Notes: generated from the sequence alone by a model not told the origin. A DNA stretch of 64,000 nucleotides from CBDFHJ01 sp965247635 (GCA_965247635.1 CBDFHJ010000010.1:248001-312000); one strand, 5' to 3'. Positions 28,482 to 36,860 are shown, counted from the stretch's first letter. Numbers and translations: made by a program.

Positions 28482-29244
28482 GCCGCCACCACTCTTTCAC
28501 AATCCTACCCGCTTGCCTCTTTTGCTCATGGCTCAATCCAGCCAGGGGTTTCTGTGACGCCGGAACGTGCGCTATGAGGGCGCGTTTCCCAGTGGAAAGC
28601 GCGAACCAGCGGACCGCGATTCCTATTGGCCGGCTGCGCCGATTGCCATCTCTGGTCAGGTCAAACGTGTGGATTCGTTCCCAATCGGTGAGCGGCGTGA
28701 ATTCAACCAACTCCAGCCACCGCCGCGCCGTGGACTGGAGCAAAACATCCGGCTGAAGCCGCTCAATGAGCCGGTGCCAAAGCGGTACGCCTTCCCTGGT
28801 CAGTCTCCAGCGTACAGGAGGGTCAAGACCGCTCCAAGTGGGATCGGTGGGAAGCGCTGACCCGGTGTCAGTATGCAGGGCTACGTTCTCCGTTCCTCCG
28901 TAGTAGGACGATCCCATTCCCTTCAGAGCCTGCTCATAGAAATCGAACCACGAACTGTATGGCGAATTCTGGAAGTATGCAAAGAGAGACCGTAGGTAGG
29001 AGCTGTCATCATCCGAATCGGCTTCGGGAAATCGGCTGAACGGAGTCTCCATCGGAAACTCGTGCCGTGACGGATTCAATCCCACAGTGGCCACTCGGAA
29101 TTGCGATGTTTCGAATCCGGGAAGGTCACCGAAAAAGAGCACAGGCGCAGAGGGCTTTACTACCCAATTCTGTTCACGGTTTGCTTGGTAAGAGGTGGTC
29201 TCGTTTGTCTGAACAGCGCTGCCCGGTTTGATAAGTGGAATCAC
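28468..29244 (-). CDS. Unknown protein with uracil-DNA-glycosylase-like GLNPS motif
   Basis: This 258-residue soluble protein has FRVATVGLNPSRHEFP near residue 50 and LIAHVPASQKPLAGLS near the C-terminus. These two segments look like the two active-site loops of the uracil-DNA glycosylase fold (G-NP and a late P-S motif), though the match is weak. The apparent start codon and first residues (MIPLI) lie inside the terminal repeat of the neighbouring insertion sequence, so the natural N-terminus was replaced or lost. It is coupled to the truncated gene downstream by a 14-base overlap. Repair or defence are possible roles; neither is shown. Confidence 0.6.
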   Translation of the reverse strand: MIPLIKPGSAVQTNETTSYQANREQNWVVKPSAPVLFFGDLPGFETSQFRVATVGLNPSRHEFPMETPFSRFPEADSDDDSSYLRSLFAYFQNSPYSSWFDFYEQALKGMGSSYYGGTENVALHTDTGSALPTDPTWSGLDPPVRWRLTREGVPLWHRLIERLQPDVLLQSTARRWLELVEFTPLTDWERIHTFDLTRDGNRRSRPIGIAVRWFALSTGKRALIAHVPASQKPLAGLSHEQKRQAGRIVKEWWRHGIR

Positions 29245-29255
29245 GCTGCCGTGCG

Positions 29256-30083
29256 TTAGGCCGCCGCGGACTCGGCAGGCGCTCTGTCAAAGAACTGGTC
29301 CGGCGTCATTCCCCCAAGGCTCGAATGGGGCCGTCCGGCATTGTAAAACTCGAAGTACCGCCCGAGTCCAGTTCTGGCTTCCGGGACCGATTCGTAGGCT
29401 CTCAGGTACACCTCCTCGTACTTGACGCTCTTCCACAGCCGTTCGACGAACACATTATCCTTCCAGCTTCCCTTCCCGTCCATGCTGATCTGGATCCCAT
29501 TGGCTTTCAGCAGGCCGGTGAAGGCGTCACTTGTGAACTGGCTTCCCTGATCTGTGTTGAATATCTCCGGCGCGCCGTGGCGTCCCAGGGATTCTTCGAG
29601 CGCCTCCACGCAGAAGTCTGCGTCCATTGTGACCGATACCCGCCAGGCCAGCACCTTGCGGCTATGCCAGTCCATCACTGCGGCTAGGTACACGAACCCC
29701 CTGGCCATCGGAATGTACGTGATATCCATTGCCCACACCTGGTTGGGCCTGCTCACCTCAAGCCCGCGCAGCAGGTACGGATACACCGTATGGCCGGGCC
29801 GTCGCCGGCTGGTGTTGGGCTTGCGGTACAGCGCCTCGATGCCCATCCGCCGCATCAGTGTGGCGATGTGCCTACGCCCGGAGGAGAGTCCCTCCTGGCG
29901 GAGCAGGCCTCGCATCATCCTACTGCCTGCAAACGGATACTCAAGGTGCAGCTCATCGATGCGGCGCATCAGTCCGAGACCGGCTTCGCCCACCGGCCGT
30001 GGCCGGTAGTAGATGCTCCCGCGGCTGATGCCCACTGCCTTTGCCTGGCGGGCGAGAGGCAGCTTGTGATCACGGTCGATCAT
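29256..30083 (-). CDS. IS3-family OrfB transposase
   Basis: A complete 275-residue OrfB with an HTH-like N-terminus (ARQAKAVGISRGSIYYRPRP), VWAMDITYIPMARGFVYL (first D), EIFNTDQGSQFTSDAF (second D) and GSWKDNVFVERLWKSVKYEE (E). The C-terminal GRPHSSLGGMTPDQFF is typical. It overlaps OrfA by ATGA, so it is made by coupling or frameshift. Confidence 0.92.
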   Translation of the reverse strand: MIDRDHKLPLARQAKAVGISRGSIYYRPRPVGEAGLGLMRRIDELHLEYPFAGSRMMRGLLRQEGLSSGRRHIATLMRRMGIEALYRKPNTSRRRPGHTVYPYLLRGLEVSRPNQVWAMDITYIPMARGFVYLAAVMDWHSRKVLAWRVSVTMDADFCVEALEESLGRHGAPEIFNTDQGSQFTSDAFTGLLKANGIQISMDGKGSWKDNVFVERLWKSVKYEEVYLRAYESVPEARTGLGRYFEFYNAGRPHSSLGGMTPDQFFDRAPAESAAA

Positions 30084-30385
30084 CGCCTTGCGCCCGGCAA
30101 TCCCGCCTTCGTGAGCGCGGCCTCTAAAAAATCGTTCTCCAACGCAAGCTCACCGATCTTAGCGTGAAGGACCTTCATATCTACCGGCTTTTCAGCCTGC
30201 CCTGTCCCGGCGCCAAATAACTGCGCCGCCCGATCCAGCAACTGGGTCTTCCATTGCGTGATCTGGTTCGGGTGCACATCGAACTGGCTTGCCAGCTCCG
30301 AAAGTGTCCGGTCGCCGCGTACTGCGGCAAGAGCCACCTTCGCCTTGAACTCTGCCGAGTGGTTACGGCGGGGTCGTCTCCTCAT
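30080..30385 (-). CDS. IS3-family OrfA
   Basis: A 101-residue OrfA with the standard NHSAEFKAKVALAAVRG opening, LSELASQFDVHPNQITQWK helix-turn-helix and a C-terminal coiled coil (LHAKIGELALENDFLEAAL). It is complete and paired with the intact OrfB. Confidence 0.9.
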   Translation of the reverse strand: MRRRPRRNHSAEFKAKVALAAVRGDRTLSELASQFDVHPNQITQWKTQLLDRAAQLFGAGTGQAEKPVDMKVLHAKIGELALENDFLEAALTKAGLPGARR

Positions 30386-30646
30386 CTCTCGCTCCTGTCT
30401 CCGAGAGCACTATCATGCCCTCAATCAGGCAGCGATTCCACTTATCCCCCTGTTCAGATTTCCGGAGCCACTTCTCATAGTCCGGTTCTGAAGAACCCAC
30501 CAATAAACGAGACCGGCCCAGGGAACCATTCGCTGGGCCGTTGATGTTGAAAGCGGCTTAGTTGTAAAGGCTCAATCGCGGGGTGCTCGCACGCGTTGCG
30601 CACATGCTTGCTAGGGCTCCCAGGAGGTTCAATATTAGGTACCTGA

Positions 30647-31006
30647 AAGAGCGAGTTCAAGCTTCCCGATGTAGTTGCCCCTAGCTCAAAATCGCTGCGG
30701 CAGCATCGAAATCCAGTCGTTCTTGCCAGAGAGCTACAACAATCACTGGATTCGGGCCAATGGGCGGATGCTGCAGATCTAGCCCGAGGCCTAGGCGTCT
30801 CAAGGGCCAGGGTTACTCAGCTCCTTGGGGTTCTGCACCTTGCCCCGGCCGCCATTCAGCACATCGAGGGGCTTGGGGACAGATGGTCCACACGACTTGT
30901 AGGCGAACACACGTTGCGGGATCTTGTCCATCTCCCCGAGGAGAGCCAACTCAAGAGGGTGCAGTATCTATCCAGGGCACAAGCCAATCCCTCTCGGCAT
31001 GCGTGA
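30647..31006 (+). pseudogene. Recombinase-associated HTH protein relic without start
   Basis: An open frame of about 119 codons without a usable start runs from just after a TGA at 30644. It contains VVLARELQQSLDSGQWADAA and LARGLGVSRARVTQLLGVLH, then LAPAAIQHIEGLGD and LPEESQLKRVQYL. This helix-turn-helix pattern is typical of small proteins encoded beside serine recombinases in mobile elements. The 5' part is missing. A stem GAAAGTTC/GAACTTTC (31005-31028) overlaps the stop. The stretch 30447-30646 shows no gene. Confidence 0.55.
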
Positions 31007-31074
31007 AAGTTCGAATCCCAGAACTTTCGAACTCGCACTGCAGCTGTCGCTGTGACGGCGCTCCGGCTTCTGAA

Positions 31075-31263
31075 TCACTGCTTCTTACGAGCCGACAGAC
31101 CGGCGCCGATTGCAAGCCCCGCCCCTGACCCAACGGGCAACAAAAATGCCAACCCGAAGTTGCCTATCGCAGCGCCAATAAGTATTCCAATGGCCCCGAT
31201 GCCTGTGCCTAGGACCAGACCCATGCCAATGAGTTTCCTATTGTTCTCCGGCTCAGTGGACAT
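31075..31263 (-). CDS. Small glycine-rich membrane protein, 62 aa
   Basis: The ATG at 31263 has an AAGGAGAGG ribosome binding site. After MSTEPENNRKLIG come two glycine-rich hydrophobic segments (MGLVLGTGIGAIGILIGAAI and FGLAFLLPVGSGAGLAIGAG) and a basic KK end. This is a two-helix membrane protein with glycine-zipper character. Similar tiny proteins are common, but I know no firm function. It survives between two insertion sequences. Confidence 0.65.
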   Translation of the reverse strand: MSTEPENNRKLIGMGLVLGTGIGAIGILIGAAIGNFGLAFLLPVGSGAGLAIGAGLSARKKQ

Positions 31264-31399
31264 AGCTAATTCCTCTCCTTTGCAAGTTAGGGATACTCTG
31301 AACAAGTCTGGGCATAGTAGCATAGGGAATAGCACTGTGTTCGGGGAGATTCAAGTGGACCCCATCATGAGGACAGCGGTGAGGCTAAAATAAGAGAGT

Positions 31400-32302
31400 C
31401 TACCGCTGGGGTGTCTCGTAACCTTCATCCGATGGTAAGGCTTGTGGATGTTCCAGTAAACACCTTTGTGGGCTCACTGCTTGGAACACCTGACCCGGTG
31501 ACCGATAGCCCAGGGCTTGATGGGGCCGCTCTTGGTTGTAGAAGGCCAGATAAGCCCCAATCCCCTTTCTGGCCTCAGTCCCATTTTGGTATGCCTTCAG
31601 GTACACCTCCTCGTACTTGATGCTGCGCCACAGCCGTTCCACGAAGACGTTGTCCATGCACCGGCCCCTGCCGTCCATGCTCACTTGAACGCCTTGCGCC
31701 AGCAGCATGCTGGTGAAGGCCTCGCTGGTGAACTGGCTGCCCTGGTCGGTGTTGAAGATCTGTGGCCGACCCTTGCTCAAGGCCTCTTCCAGAGCCGCAA
31801 CACAGAAGTCTACCTCCAGGGTGTTGGACAGCCGCCAGGCCAGCACGTAGCGGCTGTGCCAGTCCATGGTGGCCACCAAGTAGAGGAAACCCCGAGCCAT
31901 GGGTATGTAGGTGATGTCGGTGGCCCACACCTGGTTGACCCGGTTGATCTCCAGCCCCCTGAGCAGGTACGGATAGACCTTATGCCCTGGGTTTGGCTTG
32001 CTGGTGTTGGGACGCCGGTAGATGGCCTCCAGGCCTATCAGCTGCATCAGCCGGCGGACCCGCTTGCGGTTGACCTGGTGTCCGTGATTTCTGAGCCAGG
32101 CAGTCATCCTTCTGGAGCCGTAGAAAGGTGTCTTCAGGTACTGTTGGTCTATGAGGGCCATCAACTCCAAGTCCTCGGCGCCGGCCTCGGTTGGCAGGTA
32201 GTACAACGAGGAGCGGCTGATACCCAGCAAGGCGCACTGGCGCACCAGAGACAGCTTCGGTTCTTCTCGGTCAATCATGGCCCGGCGTTGGGACCGGCTC
32301 AC
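31400..32302 (-). CDS. IS-C OrfB transposase
   Basis: A complete OrfB of 300 residues. It has RQCALLGISRSSLYYLP at the N-terminus, VWATDITYIPMARGFLYL (first D), QIFNTDQGSQFTSEAF (second D), GRCMDNVFVERLWRSIKYEE (E) and ERPHQALGYRSPGQVF near the end. The residual C-terminal frame differs slightly from the partial copy at 25654. It overlaps OrfA by four bases. Confidence 0.92.
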   Translation of the reverse strand: MSRSQRRAMIDREEPKLSLVRQCALLGISRSSLYYLPTEAGAEDLELMALIDQQYLKTPFYGSRRMTAWLRNHGHQVNRKRVRRLMQLIGLEAIYRRPNTSKPNPGHKVYPYLLRGLEINRVNQVWATDITYIPMARGFLYLVATMDWHSRYVLAWRLSNTLEVDFCVAALEEALSKGRPQIFNTDQGSQFTSEAFTSMLLAQGVQVSMDGRGRCMDNVFVERLWRSIKYEEVYLKAYQNGTEARKGIGAYLAFYNQERPHQALGYRSPGQVFQAVSPQRCLLEHPQALPSDEGYETPQR

Positions 32303-32583
32303 AACCCGAAGCTCCGTGACAAAAAATCCCGTTCCACCTTGAGCTGCCCAATCTGTTGGTAGAGCTGGGCAGTGAGGACCTCTTGGTCCTTCTCCTGGCG
32401 TCCAGCACCATTTTCAAAGAGGTGCGGCGCCCCCTGAGTCAAGGCCTTCTTCCAGGCATGGATCTGGCTCGGGTGGACTTCAAACCGGCTGGCCAGCTCT
32501 GCAATGGTGTGCTCCCCCTGGAGCGCGGCCAAAGCCACTTTGGCCTTGAAGACTGGGCTGTGCTTCTTACGTGTTTGCTTCAT
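32299..32583 (-). CDS. IS-C OrfA
   Basis: A 94-residue OrfA with KKHSPVFKAKVALAALQG, a helix-turn-helix IAELASRFEVHPSQIHAWKK, and a coiled coil QLYQQIGQLKVERDFLS. It is complete, and AAGGAGCAGG precedes the ATG on the minus strand. Confidence 0.9.
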   Translation of the reverse strand: MKQTRKKHSPVFKAKVALAALQGEHTIAELASRFEVHPSQIHAWKKALTQGAPHLFENGAGRQEKDQEVLTAQLYQQIGQLKVERDFLSRSFGL

Positions 32584-32723
32584 GTCCTGCTCCTTCTTTC
32601 CGTCCTATTTTAGGAGCGGGACTCTCTCTTAGCCACCTGTCCGAATTTTGGGGTCCACCTCACTGCGCCGGTCCCATTTCGGGTCAGACCCGACCCGAGA
32701 AGGCCCGGGAAAGATTATCGCAG

Positions 32724-33128
32724 TCCCAATTAGAAGTAAGCAAAGCAGAGGCCGCCGAGGAACGAAGCGAGCAGACCAGGTCTTTCGTCCGCACAGTGAA
32801 GGCGGCTGCCCGACGTAAGTACACCCCCGAAGAGAAGATCCGAATTGTTCTGGAGGGCTTCCGCCGCGAGGTCACAGTCAACGACCTGTGCCGGCGGGAG
32901 GGGATCAAGCCCCACTCCTACTACTCGTGGACCAAAGAGTTCATGGAGGCGGGCAAGGAGAGGTTGACCCGTGACTCGGTTCGGGACGCCACTCAGCATG
33001 AGGTAGGGCAACTCAAGCGAGAGAACGGGGAACTCAAGGAGCTAGTGGCCGATCTGTCGCTGGAGGCGTACCGTCTCAAAAAAACGGTCATCCCCATGCC
33101 CCAGGACGCCACCGGTACCAGCGGATGA
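32724..33128 (+). pseudogene. IS-A OrfA without its start codon
   Basis: The coding sequence is complete from the second codon (SQLEVSKAEAAEE), but the ATG has been replaced by CAG at the truncation point. The frame stays open upstream to about 32571, so a fused longer product is possible if a start there is used. The helix-turn-helix and coiled coil are intact. Confidence 0.8.
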
Positions 33129-34111
33129 GCGCCCCGGAGAAGGCAGAGGTAGTTACCAAAGTATCCTCGTCTCCCCTCCCCAAGCGAAAGGTCCTCAGAG
33201 AGCTGGGCATCCCTAAGAGCACCTACTACCGGTGGCTCAGACGCCAAGACCAACAAGGACTTGAGGACCGACCAGGAGGCGATCAGCCACCATGGAACCG
33301 TCTTACTATTCAGGAAGAACGCTCAGTCCTGTTATCAGCCAGGGAGATGCCAGAGCTGAGCTGCCGTCAGCTGGCCGCGGGGATCACCGACAACCAGGGC
33401 TTCTCAGTCTCAGAGTCCAGCGTCTACCGTATCCTGGGCAGGGAGGGCCTAGTGAAGAGGCCTGAGATGCGGTTGGCCGCGGGGAAGGAGTACCACCTCA
33501 AGACCACAGGACCTCACCAGATGTGGGCCACCGATGCCTCATACTTCAGGGTGGTTGGGTGGGGCTACTACTACCTGGTCACCGTTATGGACGACTACTC
33601 CCGCTTCATCCTGGCTCACAGGCTTCAGCAAGATATGACGGCCGACTCCTTCATCGAGGTGGTCCAGGATGCTGTGGACACGACCAGCATGGACCAAGTT
33701 CCAGTCACAGACCGCACCAGGCTGCTGAGTGACAACGGTCCAGGCTATGTCTCAAGAGCATTCAGGGACTACCTGGGGATGGTTGGCATCAAGCACATCC
33801 TAGCAACTCCTTTCCACCCTCAGACCAACGGGAAGCTGGAGCGCTACCACCAGACCATCAAACGGGACGTCAACCAGGTGCCTTATGAGTTGCCCGCCGA
33901 CCTTGAGGCTGCTATCGCGGCCTTCGTCAGCTACTACAACTACCGGCGCTATCACAAGGCTCTGGGCAACGTGACACCATCAGACGTGCTCAAGGGAAGA
34001 CGGCAAGAGATCCTACAACGCAGGAAGGAGGTGAAGGCTCAAACCACCGAACGGCGACGACGCTACAACAGGGCCCTCAGGGAGCTCGCCAGACCTCCAT
34101 CCAGCCCCTGA
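33125..34111 (+). CDS. IS-A OrfB transposase, intact
   Basis: The reference OrfB in this window, 328 residues. It has LRELGIPKSTYYRWLRRQD (HTH), LSCRQLAAGITDNQGFSVSE (second HTH), WATDASYFRVVGWGYYYLV (first D), LLSDNGPGYVSRAFRDYL (second D) and TPFHPQTNGKLERYHQTIK (E). The basic C-terminal tail has KAQTTERRRRYNRAL. It starts in an ATGA overlap with OrfA. Confidence 0.93.
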   Translation: MSAPEKAEVVTKVSSSPLPKRKVLRELGIPKSTYYRWLRRQDQQGLEDRPGGDQPPWNRLTIQEERSVLLSAREMPELSCRQLAAGITDNQGFSVSESSVYRILGREGLVKRPEMRLAAGKEYHLKTTGPHQMWATDASYFRVVGWGYYYLVTVMDDYSRFILAHRLQQDMTADSFIEVVQDAVDTTSMDQVPVTDRTRLLSDNGPGYVSRAFRDYLGMVGIKHILATPFHPQTNGKLERYHQTIKRDVNQVPYELPADLEAAIAAFVSYYNYRRYHKALGNVTPSDVLKGRRQEILQRRKEVKAQTTERRRRYNRALRELARPPSSP

Positions 34112-34154
34112 TCTCTCGGCTCCCAATGTGTCCCACTTTTGCTGGTTGCTAACA

Positions 34155-34646
34155 ATTCTATTGGTCGCCATGCGGTCGGTCCGCTACGCAGTCGTCACGC
34201 TGATCCCGGTTGGGCTGGTCGTGGCCTGGCTGTACGGTATCATGTACGCGGCGGGGTTCTCGCTCAACTTCGTCACCGCCACCATCGGCGCGATCTCGAT
34301 CGGCGTGGGCATCGACTTCTCCATTCACATGACCGAACGCTTCCGAGAAGAGCTAGCGCGGTCACCAGGCAACACGCAGGCGCTGACGAGGGCGCTGGGT
34401 GGCACTGGCATGGCCCTGATTGCGTCTGCCGGATCGAGCATCGTGGGCTTCCTCATCATGAGCATGGCACCAATGCCACCCTTCGCCGCCTATGGGCTCT
34501 TGACGGCCGTGATGATACTGTTGGCACTCATGGCCTCGGTCATCGTGCTTCCGTCGCTGCTGATCCTGGTGACTCCGGATTTGAAACCTGAGGCGGCTGC
34601 GGAGGTAGTTGGAGAACGGCTGCAGAGGCTCAACGACAAAGCATGA
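34155..34646 (+). pseudogene. RND/MMPL-type transporter C-terminal fragment
   Basis: The frame enters from IS-A copy 3 and has no start of its own. It encodes the last membrane bundle of an RND-superfamily exporter: SVRYAVVTLIPVGLVVAWLY, NFVTATIGAISIGVGIDFSI followed by HMTERFREEL (the GxGxD segment), then two more helices and a short hydrophilic end. The insertion removed the front of a protein normally 700-1000 residues long. A GC-rich stem follows the stop. Confidence 0.85.
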
Positions 34647-34674
34647 GCCATTGCGGAGTGGCATAGCGTGCTGG

Positions 34675-34696
34675 GGGCCCCGTCACGGCGGGGCCC
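34675..34696 (+). terminator. GC-rich stem after the MMPL fragment
   Basis: GGGCCCCG (34675-34682) pairs with CGGGGCCC (34689-34696) over a six-base loop, 28 bases after the stop, followed by TCGATGTTT. The T-tract is weak, so termination is plausible rather than certain. Confidence 0.5.
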
Positions 34697-34753
34697 TCGA
34701 TGTTTCCCTGACGGTCCGGAGTGGCCCACCAATCATGACCCTTCGGTAGTGTA

Positions 34754-35608
34754 TCAATTTGAACGGTCAAGTAATCCAAGTAGGTCTTCGATTGTCCAGA
34801 TTCGATCAGTTAGGCCAGCGGCCATCGCGGGACTCCGGTGATAGGGGTTCGCAAGGCTCTTGTGAGGTCGGCAGAAGTTGTAGTGTACAAAGTACAGGGC
34901 CAGAGCATAAGTGTGATTCTCTAGCTTCTTGCTAAAGGCGTTGGTTAGCCGAGTGAACCGCCGCATCGACATTCGCATCGTCAGGTTGTGGCGCTCGACG
35001 TAGCTGGTAGAGATGTGGCCCGCATTTGGATCGCCTTGGATCACTTGGGCCTCAGTGCCCACACACTCGGCAGGACTGTAACGCCGCCTAGCTTCGCGTT
35101 CAGGCTCGGTTGAACCGTACAGCTTGACTAGCATCGCGTAGTCGATATCTGAGCCAAAAGCCCCGTCCACAGCCTCTAGGTATGCCCTGTGTCCGTCCGT
35201 CGTAAGCTGGACACGGTTGCTCAGCCGTGCCGATAAGTCCCTCACGAACGTCCAAGCATCTCGACCGCTCCGACCGCCGACGTGCCAGCACGGAACGAGC
35301 TTCGTGTCGGCGTCTATGGCCGTCCACGTCCACACGTCGCCGAAACCAAACTCGCCTTGATGTTCAACGGGTACATTCTTGGCCTTGCTGTAAACGAAGC
35401 TCCAGATTTCATCGCACTGAAGCCGTTTGCACTGTAGGCCGTGCATTACCTCGTCATGGTAGTCCAGACACGCTGAGCCAAGCTCAGTCAGGAGCTTCAC
35501 GACCGTGTTGACGGCGGTTCCAGTCATACGAGCCGTGCTACGAATGGAGTTTCCCTCACAAAGTGCATTAACGATCTGGACCTGGCGTTCGCGCTTTAGC
35601 CTATTCAT
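34754..35608 (-). CDS. IS1-family transposase (single ORF)
   Basis: A 284-residue protein. It has an N-terminal HTH (RQVQIVNALCEGNSIRSTA, RMTGTAVNTVVKLL), then a DDE-like core: LQCDEIWSFVYSKAKN (D), LTTDGHRAYLEAVDGAFG (D), and SYVERHNLTMRMSMRRFTRL (E). The end FVHYNFCRPHKSL is typical of long, single-frame IS1 relatives. Its 3' end reaches the terminal repeat. The ATG at 35608 lies only about three bases from the predicted transcription start, so the mRNA is probably leaderless. Confidence 0.9.
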   Translation of the reverse strand: MNRLKRERQVQIVNALCEGNSIRSTARMTGTAVNTVVKLLTELGSACLDYHDEVMHGLQCKRLQCDEIWSFVYSKAKNVPVEHQGEFGFGDVWTWTAIDADTKLVPCWHVGGRSGRDAWTFVRDLSARLSNRVQLTTDGHRAYLEAVDGAFGSDIDYAMLVKLYGSTEPEREARRRYSPAECVGTEAQVIQGDPNAGHISTSYVERHNLTMRMSMRRFTRLTNAFSKKLENHTYALALYFVHYNFCRPHKSLANPYHRSPAMAAGLTDRIWTIEDLLGLLDRSN

Positions 35609-35617
35609 AATGACTAT

Positions 35618-35646
35618 ATTATACTTAACCGATCATGTTTTATCAA
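35618..35646 (-). promoter_or_regulatory. Transposase promoter TTGATA-N17-TATAAT
   Basis: On the minus strand TTGATA (35641-35646) and TATAAT (35618-35623) are exactly 17 bases apart, near the ideal. Transcription should begin around 35611, almost at the ATG. It lies back to back with the cargo operator. Confidence 0.7.
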
Positions 35647-35661
35647 GGTACTACTGAAGTC

Positions 35662-35683
35662 AGTTTGCATTTATGCGCAAACT
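35662..35683. promoter_or_regulatory. Palindromic operator between transposase and cargo
   Basis: AGTTTGC and GCAAACT are perfect 7-bp inverted arms around an 8-base spacer, ending 16 bases before the ATG of the XRE/ImmA-IrrE gene. A TAATAC -10-like box (35685-35690) follows at once, so a bound repressor would block cargo transcription. The cargo HTH protein is the obvious candidate binder. Confidence 0.6.
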
Positions 35684-35699
35684 TTAATACTCTTCGCTC

Positions 35700-36845
35700 A
35701 TGGAATATACACAATCGGACCACCGAACGCCAGGGCAACTCTTGGAGGATTTGTTGGAGGAACGAGGTTGGAGCAAGAGAGTATTGGCAGTTGTACTCGG
35801 AGTAGACGAGACTGGAGTCAACCGACTTGTCTCAGACAAGCGCCAGGTCACCGCTGAGATGGCCCTCGCCCTGGAGGAGGTGTTTGAGGTCCCCGCTGAG
35901 CGATTCCTCGAACTCCAGAAGTCTTACGACCTAGCCAAGGCACGGATTTCCGCCAGGCCAGACCCGCGAAGGAACACTCGCGCACAGCTCTTTAGCGGCC
36001 TCCCAGTCGGGGAGATGATCAAGCGCGGTTGGATTGACGCTTCAGACGTTCGCGATGTCCCCGCTGTCGAGGCAGCTCTTGCGAAGTTCTTCGGCGTTCC
36101 GTCGCCGGACGAGATAGAGATACTGCCCCACGCCGCCAAGAAGACAATGGTGAGTACGGAGGTAACGCCCGTCCAGCTAGCTTGGTTGTATCGAGTCAAA
36201 GAGATTGCTAGCGAGATGATGGTTGCCCGTTATTCTCGTCGGGCTGTCCGTGCTGCCGTTCCGAAACTCAGCGCCCTGCTCGCAGTTCGCGAGGAAGCTA
36301 GGAAGGTCCCGAGGATTCTGGCCGAGAGCGGTATTCGCTTTGTCATTGTAGAGTCGTTGTCGTCAGCGAAAATAGATGGTGTTTGCTTCTGGCTCGATGA
36401 CACTTCACCAGTTATCGGGATGTCTCTGCGATATGACCGAATTGACAACTTTTGGTTTGTCCTCCGCCACGAGCTTGAACATGTCCTACGTCTTGATGGA
36501 CGATCGGCCATGATTCTTGATGCTGAACTTGAGGGGGATAGGGCTGGAATAGGTCCCGATCTCTCTGAAGAGGAACGGGCAGCCAACCAAGAGGCTGCGG
36601 AATTCTGCGTGCCCCGTGATCCGCTAGAGAATTTCATGGCTCGTAAGTCCCCATTTTTCGCCGAGCGGGACATCTTGGGTTTTGCCCGCACCATGAATAT
36701 CCATCCGGGACTGATCGCCGGCCAGCTCCAGCATAATACCAACAGGTATGACAGATGGCGCAAGCACTTGGCGAAGATCAGGTCTGTGGTAACACCGAGT
36801 GCGATGGTAGACGGCTGGGGCGATGTCGCTCCAGTCGGACTCTAA
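35700..36845 (+). CDS. XRE/HigA-like HTH fused to ImmA/IrrE metallopeptidase
   Basis: Of its 381 residues, 8-75 form a HigA-type helix-turn-helix (GQLLEDLLEERGWSKRVLAV, VDETGVNRLVSDKRQVTAEM). The C-terminal half is an ImmA/IrrE-type zinc peptidase with HELEH at 257-261 in FVLRHELEHVLRLDG. ImmA cleaves a phage or ICE repressor and IrrE (PprI) triggers DNA damage responses, so a self- or partner-cleaving regulator is likely. There is no ribosome binding site and the -10 box is close, suggesting a leaderless mRNA. The next gene follows after 15 bases. This is the first cargo gene of the IS1-type unit. Confidence 0.88.
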   Translation: MEYTQSDHRTPGQLLEDLLEERGWSKRVLAVVLGVDETGVNRLVSDKRQVTAEMALALEEVFEVPAERFLELQKSYDLAKARISARPDPRRNTRAQLFSGLPVGEMIKRGWIDASDVRDVPAVEAALAKFFGVPSPDEIEILPHAAKKTMVSTEVTPVQLAWLYRVKEIASEMMVARYSRRAVRAAVPKLSALLAVREEARKVPRILAESGIRFVIVESLSSAKIDGVCFWLDDTSPVIGMSLRYDRIDNFWFVLRHELEHVLRLDGRSAMILDAELEGDRAGIGPDLSEEERAANQEAAEFCVPRDPLENFMARKSPFFAERDILGFARTMNIHPGLIAGQLQHNTNRYDRWRKHLAKIRSVVTPSAMVDGWGDVAPVGL

Positions 36846-36860
36846 ATCAAGGAGGTTACA

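Larger units (their letters stand above)
29230..30446 (-). mobile_element. IS3-family element with perfect ends
   Basis: GATAAGTGGAATC at 29230-29242 is repeated inverted at 30434-30446, with GCTGCC following inside both ends. The 1217-bp element carries intact overlapping OrfA and OrfB on the minus strand and could be active. No target duplication is evident. Its left end donates the start codon of the gene at 28468-29244. Confidence 0.85.
31356..32657 (-). mobile_element. IS3-family element IS-C, full copy
   Basis: The ends are TGGACCCCATCATGAGGACA on the left and, reversed, TGGACCCCAAAATTCGGACA on the right. The element has 1302 bp and overlapping OrfA and OrfB on the minus strand, both intact. 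No target duplication is seen. A fragment of a second copy lies at 25654-26008. Confidence 0.9.
32723..34154 (+). mobile_element. IS-A, copy 3, left end lost
   Basis: Sequence identical to IS-A begins at GTCCCAAT (32723), so the left terminal repeat and the ATG of OrfA are missing. The right end GGTTGCTAACA at 34154 is present. It is the only copy with a fully intact OrfB. It cannot move by itself but could supply transposase to other copies. The 65-bp stretch 32658-32722 before it has no feature I recognise. Confidence 0.88.
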
